Source of the DNA: an uncultured Bacteroidales bacterium
GTDB lineage: Bacteria > Bacteroidota > Bacteroidia > Bacteroidales > UBA932
NCBI GenBank assembly: GCA_905234285.1
Contig: CAJOHK010000009.1
Coordinates: 1-64,000, forward strand
Direction: 5' to 3'
DNA length: 64,000 nucleotides
Below the pieces are notes generated by a model. That model ran no database searches. It was given only the letters and a program-made list of their open reading frames with translations, and was not told the DNA's origin. This document shows positions 9,183 to 17,221 of the stretch, one piece after another (the first letter of the stretch is position 1; the number at the start of each line of letters is the position of its first letter). Both the position numbers and the translations under genes were made by a program.

Positions 9183-10220
9183 TTAACGGGACACACGGCC
9201 GCTGCCGCCGCCCTTGATGAGACCTTCCACTTCCTCGACGGTGACGCGGTTGTAGTCGCCCAGGATGGTGTGCTTGAGGCAGCTGGCGGCTGCGGCGAAC
9301 TCGATGGCTTCCTGGTCGGTGTTGTAGGCAAGGAGGCCATACAGGAGGCCGCCCATGAAGGAATCGCCGCCACCCACGCGGTCTACGATGTGGGTGATGT
9401 CGTAGCGGCGGCTCTGCCAGAGGGTTTTGCCGTCGTACAGGACGCCGCCCCAGGTGTTGTGGTTGGCGTTGATGGAACCGCGAAGGGTTACGGCCACCTT
9501 CTTACAGCGCGGGAATTTGGCCATGAGCTGCTCACCGACGCTGATGAAGATGCGCTGGTCAATCTCGCCGCCGGTCTTCTCGGCGTCAAAACCTTCGGGC
9601 TTGATGCCGAACTCTTTCTCGGCGTCTTCCTCGTTGCCCAGAATGAGGTCGCAACCCTCTACAAGAGCGGGCATGACCTCGGCGGCCGTTTTGCCGTATT
9701 TCCACAGTTTCTTGCGATAATTGAGGTCGCAGGAAACCTTGACGCCCATCTCGTTGGCGATCTTGATGGCTTCCAGGCAGGCATCGGCGGCACCCTGGCT
9801 CAGTGCGGGCGTGATGCCGGTCCAGTGGAACCAGTCTGCGCCTTCCAGCACTTTGTGCCAGTCTACCATGCCGGGCTTGATCTCGGAGATGGCGCTGTTG
9901 GCGCGGTCGTAGATCACCTTGGAACCACGGGCTACGGCGCCCGTTTCCAGGTAGTAGATGCCCACGCGGTCGCCGCCGTAGACGATGCTGTCGGTGTTGA
10001 CGCCAAAGCCCTTGAGCTCGGTGGTGCACATATCGGCGATGTCATTTTTGGGCAGGCGCGTGACAAAGTGTGCGTCTACGCCGTAGTTGGCCAGCGACAC
10101 GGCCACATTGGCCTCGCCGCCGCCAAAGGTTGCTTCGAACTGATGGGCCTGCGAAAAACGCTGATAGCCCGGGGTGGCGAGTCTGAGCATGACCTCACCG
10201 AAAGTAACTACTTTTGCCAT
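9183..10220 (-). CDS. kdgK: PfkB-family sugar kinase, likely 2-dehydro-3-deoxygluconokinase
   Basis: MAKVVTFGEVMLRLATPGYQRF; VDRVGGGDSFMGGLLYGLL; adjacent to eda. Confidence 0.92.
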   Translation of the reverse strand: MAKVVTFGEVMLRLATPGYQRFSQAHQFEATFGGGEANVAVSLANYGVDAHFVTRLPKNDIADMCTTELKGFGVNTDSIVYGGDRVGIYYLETGAVARGSKVIYDRANSAISEIKPGMVDWHKVLEGADWFHWTGITPALSQGAADACLEAIKIANEMGVKVSCDLNYRKKLWKYGKTAAEVMPALVEGCDLILGNEEDAEKEFGIKPEGFDAEKTGGEIDQRIFISVGEQLMAKFPRCKKVAVTLRGSINANHNTWGGVLYDGKTLWQSRRYDITHIVDRVGGGDSFMGGLLYGLLAYNTDQEAIEFAAAASCLKHTILGDYNRVTVEEVEGLIKGGGSGRVSR

Positions 10221-11194
10221 ATGGTTTGGGGATTTGAAGATTCTCGAATGATCAGTTCCATGGGCACAACGATGGTGCTCTCGGGGGCTCCGGCGATGAA
10301 AGCCTGGGCGGCCTGCCGGCCCATTTCGTAGGGATTGAGCGCGAGGGAGCTCATGGAAGGAGACATGAGGGCGGTGAAGCTTTCGTTGGCGGTACCCACG
10401 ATGCCAAAACGGTGGACACACCGCTCCTTGAGTGCGTCAATGGCGCCCAGGGCGCTGAAGTCGCCGGCGCTGTACAGGGCGTCGCAGCCCGCATCCAAGG
10501 CCTTCAGGGCAGCTTCGTGGCCGGTTTCTCGCACGATGGTGTCCAGGTACTCGATTCTTCCCTGCGGTTCCAGCCCGTGGTCTTTGAGCGCTTGCCGGTA
10601 GCCCTGCAGGCGCTGGACATAGGCCTCCGAGGTCATATAGCCGGCCAGCGTGCCGATGCGGCGGAAACCCTGGTCAATCAGATGCGTGGTAGCCTCGTAG
10701 GCGCCCTCGAAGTTATTGCTCACTATCTTGGTCCCGGGAAGGTCGGGGAACACGCGGTCGAACTGCACGAGGGGAATACCGGAGAGGGCCTCTTTAACAT
10801 GGGCACTCCCCTGCACCTCGATGGCATGCGAAAGGAGCACCCCGGCCACGCGGTTGTTGCGCAGGGTCTGAAGCGCCTTGACCTCGGCGTCGAAGCGCTC
10901 GTAGGTTTGGCAGATGAGGAGGTTGTAGCCGGCTTCGTTGAGCACGGCCTCGGCGCCGCCGATGACGTTGGAGAAGAACTCGCGATGGATGCGCGGGACC
11001 ACGATGCCCACAATGTCGGAGCGCCCCTTGCGAAGGTTCGAGGCCATGACATTGCGCTCGTAGCCCAGCTCGCGTGCCTTTTGCTCTACGGCCCGGCGGG
11101 TGTCCTCCTTCACGCGCGGAGAGCCGCTGAGCGCCCGCGAAACGGTAGAAGGCGTAACCCCCAAAGCCTGAGCTATTTCTGTGATGGTTACCAT
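10208..11194 (-). CDS. LacI-family transcriptional regulator
   Basis: MVTITEIAQALGVTPSTVSRALSGSPRVKEDTRRAV HTH plus periplasmic-binding-like effector domain. Confidence 0.96.
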   Translation of the reverse strand: MVTITEIAQALGVTPSTVSRALSGSPRVKEDTRRAVEQKARELGYERNVMASNLRKGRSDIVGIVVPRIHREFFSNVIGGAEAVLNEAGYNLLICQTYERFDAEVKALQTLRNNRVAGVLLSHAIEVQGSAHVKEALSGIPLVQFDRVFPDLPGTKIVSNNFEGAYEATTHLIDQGFRRIGTLAGYMTSEAYVQRLQGYRQALKDHGLEPQGRIEYLDTIVRETGHEAALKALDAGCDALYSAGDFSALGAIDALKERCVHRFGIVGTANESFTALMSPSMSSLALNPYEMGRQAAQAFIAGAPESTIVVPMELIIRESSNPQTIWQK

Positions 11195-11209
11195 AACTGT
11201 TTGCAAAGA

Positions 11210-11223
11210 TACAAACGTTTGCA
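11210..11223. promoter_or_regulatory. Putative LacI-family operator, copy 1 (TACAAACGTTTGCA)
   Basis: Palindromic CAAACGTTTG core next to TATCTTTG box on the minus strand (11203-11210). Confidence 0.7.
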
Positions 11224-11312
11224 CAGATTTGCAAATAATCTTTTGGCTTTCGTCCGGCGAGGCATAAATGTAACAGTTATAGGGCTAATTTGAAATAGTC
11301 CTTGGATTTTTG

Positions 11313-11326
11313 TGCAAACGTTTGTA
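11313..11326. promoter_or_regulatory. Putative LacI-family operator, copy 2 (TGCAAACGTTTGTA), exact reverse complement of copy 1
   Basis: Overlaps TATATTTG -7 box (11325-11332) upstream of kduD. Confidence 0.7.
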
Positions 11327-11354
11327 TATTTGCAAAAGAAACATTTGAACAATT

Positions 11355-12158
11355 ATGGAAAGCATCTTCTCCCTCAAAGGTAAGAACGCGTGGGTCACAG
11401 GAGCGGCCTATGGTATTGGTTTTGCCATTGCCAAGGCTTTCGTAGAGGCCGGCGTAGAGAACATCATCTTTAACACCTCCAACCAGGCCTCCATGGAAAA
11501 GGGCCTGGAGGCCTATCGTGCTGCCGGCATCAAGAATGTGCACGGCTATGTGTGCAATGTTACCGACGAAGTAGCTGTGAAGGAACTGGTCGACCGTATC
11601 CACAAGGAAATCGGCCCCATTCATATTCTGGTGAACAACGCCGGTATCATCAAACGCATCCCCATGCATGAGATGACACGCGCCGAGTTCCAGCAGGTGA
11701 TTGACGTGGACCTGGTGGGTCCTTACATCTGTGCCGCTGCCGTGGTCCCCGAGATGATGGCGCGCCGCGAGGGCAAGATCATCAACATCTGCTCCATGAT
11801 GAGCGAACTGGGCCGCGAGACCGTGAGCGCCTATGCCGCCGCCAAGGGTGGCCTCAAGATGCTCACCCGGAACATCTGCTCCGAGTACGGCGAGTACAAC
11901 ATCCAGTGCAACGCCATCGGCCCCGGCTACATTGCCACGCCCCAGACCGCGCCGCTGCGTGAAAAGCAGGCCGACGGCAGCCGTCATCCCTTCGACTCGT
12001 TCATCTGCGCCAAGACCCCTGCCGGCCGCTGGTTGGAGCCCGACGAGCTGGCCGGCCCCGCCGTCTTCCTTGCCTCCAAAGCTTCCGATGCCGTGAACGG
12101 CCATATTCTCTACGTGGACGGCGGTATCCTCGCCTACATTGGTAAACAACCTAAATAA
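11355..12158 (+). CDS. kduD: SDR-family oxidoreductase, 2-deoxy-D-gluconate 3-dehydrogenase / gluconate 5-dehydrogenase type
   Basis: LKGKNAWVTGAAYGIGFAIAKAF, NNAGII, YAAAKGGLKML; clustered with kduI, kdgK and eda. Confidence 0.88.
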   Translation: MESIFSLKGKNAWVTGAAYGIGFAIAKAFVEAGVENIIFNTSNQASMEKGLEAYRAAGIKNVHGYVCNVTDEVAVKELVDRIHKEIGPIHILVNNAGIIKRIPMHEMTRAEFQQVIDVDLVGPYICAAAVVPEMMARREGKIINICSMMSELGRETVSAYAAAKGGLKMLTRNICSEYGEYNIQCNAIGPGYIATPQTAPLREKQADGSRHPFDSFICAKTPAGRWLEPDELAGPAVFLASKASDAVNGHILYVDGGILAYIGKQPK

Positions 12159-13549
12159 TGGAAGCGGTATTTTCTTATATCATCGGCCTGGGGGCCGCGG
12201 TGATGATGCCCATTCTGTTTTTCATTCTGGGGATCTGTATTGGCATCAAGCCGGGCAAGGCCCTCAAGAGCGGCCTGCTGGTGGGCGTAGGATTTGTGGG
12301 CCTGAGCGTAATCACGGCCCTGCTTACTTCGTCCCTGGGCGGACCGTTGAAGCGGGTGACCGAGATTTACGGCCTGCAGCTGGGCATCTTCGACATGGGA
12401 TGGCCGGCGGCTGCGTCGGTGGCCTACAATACCACGGTGGGGGCGTTCATCATCCCGGTATGCCTGGCCATCAACATCGTGCTGCTGCTGGTGAAGGCCA
12501 CCAACACCATCAACATCGACCTTTGGAACTACTGGCACTACGCCTTTATTGGCGCAGTGGTATATTTCGCCTGTGACAGCATCTGGTGGGGCTTTTTTGC
12601 CGCCGTCGTGTGCTTTGTCATCACGCTGGTGATGGCCGATTTGACCACCAAGAAGTTCCAGAACTACTACAAGGATCTGGACGGCATTTCCATTCCGCAG
12701 CCTTTCTGTCAGGGTTTCGTGCCCTTTGCCGAGGGCCTCAACTGGTGCATGGACCGCATTCCGGGCTTTTCCAAGCTGGATATCGACGCCGAGGGCATGA
12801 AAAAGAAGTTCGGCCTGCTGGGCGAGCCGCTGTTCCTGGGCGTGATTGTGGGAATTGTGATCGGCTGCCTCAGCTATCCCAGCTGGTCCGAGATTGTGGC
12901 CCATATTCCGGCCATCCTGGGTCTGGGTATCAAGATGGGCGCCGTGATGGAGCTCATCCCGCGCATCACCAGCCTCTTCATCGAGGGCCTCAAGCCCATC
13001 GCCGAAGCCACCAAGGACCTGGTGTCCCGCAAGTTCAAGGGCAGCGCCGGCATCAACATCGGCATGAGCCCGGCCCTGGTGATCGGGCATCCCACCACCC
13101 TGGTGGTCTCGCTGCTGCTCATCCCCGTGACGCTGCTGCTGGCGGTCATCCTTCCCGGCAACCAGTTCCTGCCCCTGGCTTCACTGGCCGGCATGTTCTA
13201 CGTGTTCCCGGCCGTGCTGCCGGTTACTAAAGGTAACGTGGTAAAGACCTTCCTGATTGGGTTGGTGGCCCTCACCGTGGGTCTGTACTTTGTGACCGAC
13301 CTGGCCCCGTACTTCACCCAAGCGGCGCAGGACGTGTATGCCCGCACCGGCGACGCCGCCGTAGCCATCCCCGAAGGCTTCCAGGGCGGGGCGCTGGACT
13401 TTGCCTCCAGCCTTTTCTCCTGGGTCATCTTCCACCTGGTCCATGACTTCAAGTGGATAGGCGCAGGTATCCTTGTCGTCGGCACCACCGTTATGGCCAT
13501 CTTTAACCGCAGAAGAATTATCAAAGCATCCTATGAAAAAGTTAATTAG
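12158..13549 (+). CDS. PTS galactitol-type EIIC (GatC) family membrane protein
   Basis: [74 protein letters not shown]; start overlaps kduD stop (TAATG). Confidence 0.88.
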   Translation: MEAVFSYIIGLGAAVMMPILFFILGICIGIKPGKALKSGLLVGVGFVGLSVITALLTSSLGGPLKRVTEIYGLQLGIFDMGWPAAASVAYNTTVGAFIIPVCLAINIVLLLVKATNTINIDLWNYWHYAFIGAVVYFACDSIWWGFFAAVVCFVITLVMADLTTKKFQNYYKDLDGISIPQPFCQGFVPFAEGLNWCMDRIPGFSKLDIDAEGMKKKFGLLGEPLFLGVIVGIVIGCLSYPSWSEIVAHIPAILGLGIKMGAVMELIPRITSLFIEGLKPIAEATKDLVSRKFKGSAGINIGMSPALVIGHPTTLVVSLLLIPVTLLLAVILPGNQFLPLASLAGMFYVFPAVLPVTKGNVVKTFLIGLVALTVGLYFVTDLAPYFTQAAQDVYARTGDAAVAIPEGFQGGALDFASSLFSWVIFHLVHDFKWIGAGILVVGTTVMAIFNRRRIIKASYEKVN

Positions 13550-14450
13550 CTTAGCTATCGTTTTTTGCAGCCTTGTTATGAGCGCACAAACTTCTTATAC
13601 CATTCAAACCGCCTGTCATCCCTCCGACGTAAAGGGATATGACACCGAAACCCTCCGCTCCCGTTTTATGATGAACGAGGTGATGGTGGCCGACGAAATC
13701 CGCCTTACCTATTCTCTCTACGACCGCTTTATCTTTGGCGGCGCCTTCCCGGCTACCAAGGAACTGGAGCTGGAAACCATCGACCCCCTGAAGGCAAATT
13801 ATTTCCTGGAGCGCAGGGAACTGGGCGTCATCAACATTGGCGGCCCCGGCATTGTGACCGTGAACGGTAAGGAGTATCTGCTGCATTTCAAGGAGGCCCT
13901 TTATGTGGGGCGTGGCAACGAGAAAGTGAGCTTCCGCAGCAAGGACGCCGCTCATCCGGCCAAGTTCTACCTGAACAGCGCCACCGCCCACAAGGCCTAC
14001 AAGACGCAACTCATCACCATCGACGGCCGCAAGGGATCTTTGAAGGCTAACTCCTTCGCTGCCGGAAAGATGGAAGACAGCAACGACCGCGTCATCAACC
14101 AACTCATCGTTAACAACGTGCTGGAAGAGGGGCCCTGCCAGTTGCAGATGGGCCTTACCGAGCTCAAGCCCGGTTCTGTCTGGAACACCATGCCGGCGCA
14201 CACCCATGCCCGCCGCATCGAGGCCTACTTCTATTTCAATGTGACGCCCGGCAATATGATCTGCCACTTTATGGGCGAGCCTCAGCAGGAGCGCATCGTC
14301 TGGCTCGCCAACGAGCAGGCCATCATGAGCCCCGAGTGGAGCATCCACGCCGCCGCCGGAACCTCCAACTACATGTTCATTTGGGGCATGGCCGGAGAGA
14401 ACCTGGACTACGGCGATATGGACAAAATTCCATATACCGAAATGAGATAA
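13533..14450 (+). CDS. kduI: 5-dehydro-4-deoxy-D-glucuronate isomerase (4-deoxy-L-threo-5-hexosulose-uronate ketol-isomerase) with N-terminal signal peptide
   Basis: [16 protein letters not shown]-like core ([22 protein letters not shown]), [62 protein letters not shown]-term [19 protein letters not shown]. Confidence 0.94.
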   Translation: MKKLISLAIVFCSLVMSAQTSYTIQTACHPSDVKGYDTETLRSRFMMNEVMVADEIRLTYSLYDRFIFGGAFPATKELELETIDPLKANYFLERRELGVINIGGPGIVTVNGKEYLLHFKEALYVGRGNEKVSFRSKDAAHPAKFYLNSATAHKAYKTQLITIDGRKGSLKANSFAAGKMEDSNDRVINQLIVNNVLEEGPCQLQMGLTELKPGSVWNTMPAHTHARRIEAYFYFNVTPGNMICHFMGEPQQERIVWLANEQAIMSPEWSIHAAAGTSNYMFIWGMAGENLDYGDMDKIPYTEMR

Positions 14451-14453
14451 TCG

Positions 14454-14482
14454 AAAAACCGGGGGTTGAGCCCCGGTTTTTT
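14454..14482 (+). terminator. Rho-independent terminator after kduI
   Basis: AAAAACCGGGG-gttga-GCCCCGGTTTTTT. Confidence 0.8.
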
Positions 14483-15686
14483 ATTTTACTTCCAATTCTG
14501 TCACATCCAGCCAGCCGGCGTCGTTCTTAGGGGCAAAGCGGTTGCAGAAAAAGCCCCATTTGGCACCGATCCAGAGCTCGGGGCGTGCTGTAAAGCTTTG
14601 GGGTACGGCCTTCCAACGCTTGCCGTCCAGACTGTAAGAAAAGCGACACACGGCATCGGGCACATTGCCTTCTACGGCTTTGGGAAAAACTTCCAGCCTA
14701 ACCCAGAGCGCGGCTTCCTGGAGGTCGGGATAGGAAACAAGCGGAACGTTTTTGGATTCATGCTCATGCGGCAGCGGATGCGCCGTGTAAGGAAGAGTAC
14801 ACAGAGGGGTGGCTACTTCCGAAGCACTTTGGGATGCGCCCGGGCACTGGATATAGCTTAATTCGGCACCCGCCCCGGTGTCGGTAATCCTGAGACCGGC
14901 ATAGTCGTCCCCCATCACCACAAAACCGGCGGTCTCACCTTTCTGTATGAGCTGGGGATTGGGGCAGAACCGGAGCCGGGCCGTCACCGTGAAGCGCTCG
15001 GCCGGGAACTTTTGCTGCAGTACGTTGGGGCAGTCCCAAAGACTCCTGTACGGCCAGGTCTGTTCCACGGAATAGAGCCTCACATCGCCACCTGGCAGGG
15101 CCATGTGCCAGTAAGGGCCAGGTATGGCCGGGTACTGCCAGGCCCAATCCAGGCCATACGGGCCTGTTCCCTGCCACTCGTTACGCATTTTGGGGCTTTT
15201 TTGTGCAGCATCTGGCTCCTTTGAGCCACCTGTTACGCATTTGGGGCCATTTTTGTGCAGCGAGTGGCCGGGAACAGGACCGGAGGCCACGGGCTGCCCC
15301 ACGCCGTCGCCATCGGGATCTTCCCCGATGAGCGGCCAGCCATCCGGGCGCCAGGCCATGGGCTGCAGATGCACGATACGGCCACAGGCTCCTTTATCCT
15401 GGAAATGGAGGAACCAGTCGGAGCCGTCGGGGGCCGAAACCCAGGCGCCCTGGTGAGGACCGTTGATGGTGCCTGGAGCCCAGGCCATCACGATGCGTTC
15501 TTCGTAGGGGCCGTAGGGATGAGAGGCCCGCAGTACGGTTTGCCAACCGGTGGGAACGCCGCCGGCCGGCGAGAAGATATAGTACCAGCCGTCACGCCTG
15601 TAGAGTTTGGTTCCTTCGATGGTGGGCTGGGTGAGGTGTCCGTCGTAAACGATACGGGAAGGGCCGGTGAGCGAACGGCCGTCGGC
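14481..15686 (-). pseudogene. GH43-family glycoside hydrolase C-terminal portion (5' end missing; in-frame downstream of UxaA C-terminal segment)
   Basis: GPSRIVYDGHLTQPTIEGTKLYRRDGWYYIFSPAGGVPTGWQTVLRASHPYGPYEE...GPHQGAWVSAP...WFLHFQDKGACGRIVHLQPM; no N-terminal blade or signal peptide. Confidence 0.75.
15159..15282. repeat. MITE-like palindromic element: 22-bp terminal inverted repeats (20/22) enclosing two ~30-bp direct repeats, read in frame inside GH43
   Basis: cgggcctgttccctgccactcg (15159-15180) vs cgagtggccgggaacaggaccg (15261-15282); direct repeats gttacgcattttggggcttttttgtgcagc (15180-15209) and gttacgcatttggggccatttttgtgcagc (15232-15261). Confidence 0.75.
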
Positions 15687-16683
15687 GGCCATGGGCTCGC
15701 CCTGGGCCAGCACGCCGGCGTTGAAATCGATCCAGGTGGGCTTGGCCTCATACAGCGGCGTATTGGTCGATATTTTCATCGTGGGCACAAAAGAGCCGAA
15801 GGGGGTGCCGCGGCCGGTGGTGAACAACACAATCTGGCAGCCGCTGGCCGCGAGGGCCGTGGAGGCCACGAGGTCGTTGCCCGGGGCGCTCAAGAGGTTG
15901 AGGCCCTTGACCTGCAGGGACTCGCCGTATTTGAGGACGCCCCGCACGATGCTCTTACCGCACTTTTGCGTGCAGCCCAGGGACTTCTCTTCCAGCGTAG
16001 AAATGCCGCCGGCCTTTTTGCCCGGGGAGGGATTCTCGTACCGCCGAGCAGCGGGTTGGCCGTGATGCCGCTCAGGCCGTCGGAGCCGCCGCACTTGAGC
16101 CCCACGCGGAGTTCGCTCACGGGAACGTCCTCACGAACGTCCTTAGAAGCGACCTCATATATTTCTTTCAGGCGCTCAACGCCATAAGCCACCTCGTCCT
16201 GGACCTTCTGGCACACGAACATCTTCACGCGCGATTCGTCTACCGGGCCCACGAGCTCCTTGAAAGCATCCAACTGGTTGTTCTCACAGCCCAGGGATAC
16301 CACCAGCACACCACCCGCATTGGGATGATGCACCATATCCTTAAGGACCGTTCTGGTGTTCTCGTGGTCGTTTCCCAGCTGCGAACAGCCGTAGTTGTGC
16401 GGGAAGCATACGATGGCGTCGACGCCATCATGCGCATGCTCCGCCTTGAAGCGACTCACAATCTGCTCGCAAATACCGTTGACGCACCCCACGGTGGGAA
16501 TCACCCAAATCTGGTTGCGGATCCCCACCTGCCCGTCGGCGCGGCGGTAGCCACGGAAGGTGCGGGGAGATGCTTCGCTTCGCTCAGAATGACAAGGGAC
16601 AGGCTCGTACTTATACTCCAGCAGCCCTTCCAGGTTGGTCTTGATGCAGGAATGGTCTACCAGGGTGCCGGCAGCGGCATCCC
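15687..16683 (-). pseudogene. uxaA: Altronate dehydratase (UxaA) remnant: N-terminally truncated, with internal deletion/frameshift near 16040
   Basis: GTLVDHSCIKTNLEGLLEYKYEP...FRGYRRADGQVGIRNQIWVIPTVGCVNGICEQIV...LKCGGSDGLSGITANPLLG in one frame; NPSPGKKAGGISTLEEKSLGCTQKCGKSIVRGVL...VLFTTGRGTPFGSFVPTMKISTNTPLYE in another. Confidence 0.85.
16568..16594. repeat. SERSEA-type interspersed repeat (TGTCATTCTGAGCGAAGCGAAGCATCT) within uxaA coding frame
   Basis: Minus-strand reading CHSERSEASP interrupts the UxaA N-terminal linker. Confidence 0.7.
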
Positions 16684-16765
16684 GGTCAGGGACAGCGGGT
16701 AGTTGGCTATGACAATCTGGAGGCCAACATGGCCGCCCTGCGCCGCGCTATAACGCAGAGGATTA

Positions 16766-17218
16766 TTAGAGTCTCTCCAGCGCGGCCTCGACGGCCGGGT
16801 ATTCGTAGCCCCTGGACAAGGCAAATTTAATGAGTTTGAGCTTGAACTGCGGATCCCCCTCCAGCACCCGGGCTTTGGCTGCCAGGAGCTTATCCAGCTT
16901 TTCATCGGCCTTGGCTGGCTCGATTTCCTGCAGGGCCTCGGCAATGATGGCGTCGGAAAGGCCCTTCCCGCGCAGCTGGAAGCGGATTTTTACCGGGCCC
17001 CAGCCTTGCAGGGTGGCTTTTTCTCGGGCAAAAGCGGCGGCATAGCGGGCGTCATCTACATAGCGGTCTCTGGTAAGTTCGGCCACCACTTTGGCGGCGG
17101 CATCGGCGTCCCCGTCCAGGTCCTTGAGGGCCTTGCGGTACATATCGGCCGAACAGTATTCGGCCCGGGAACACAGCCGCTGCAGGCGGGACAGACTCTT
17201 GCGGTATGCTTCTTCCAT
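16766..17218 (-). CDS. recX: Regulatory protein RecX
   Basis: CSRAEYCSADMYRKALKDL; DRYVDDARYAAAFAREKATLQGWGPVKIRFQLRGKGL. Confidence 0.93.
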   Translation of the reverse strand: MEEAYRKSLSRLQRLCSRAEYCSADMYRKALKDLDGDADAAAKVVAELTRDRYVDDARYAAAFAREKATLQGWGPVKIRFQLRGKGLSDAIIAEALQEIEPAKADEKLDKLLAAKARVLEGDPQFKLKLIKFALSRGYEYPAVEAALERL

Positions 17219-17221
17219 TTG

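Noticed and set aside
16684-16765. Possible plus-strand gene remnant GYDNLEANMAALRRAI between recX and the uxaA remnant
   Set aside because: Too short to assign to a family; it may be debris from the deletions next to it.
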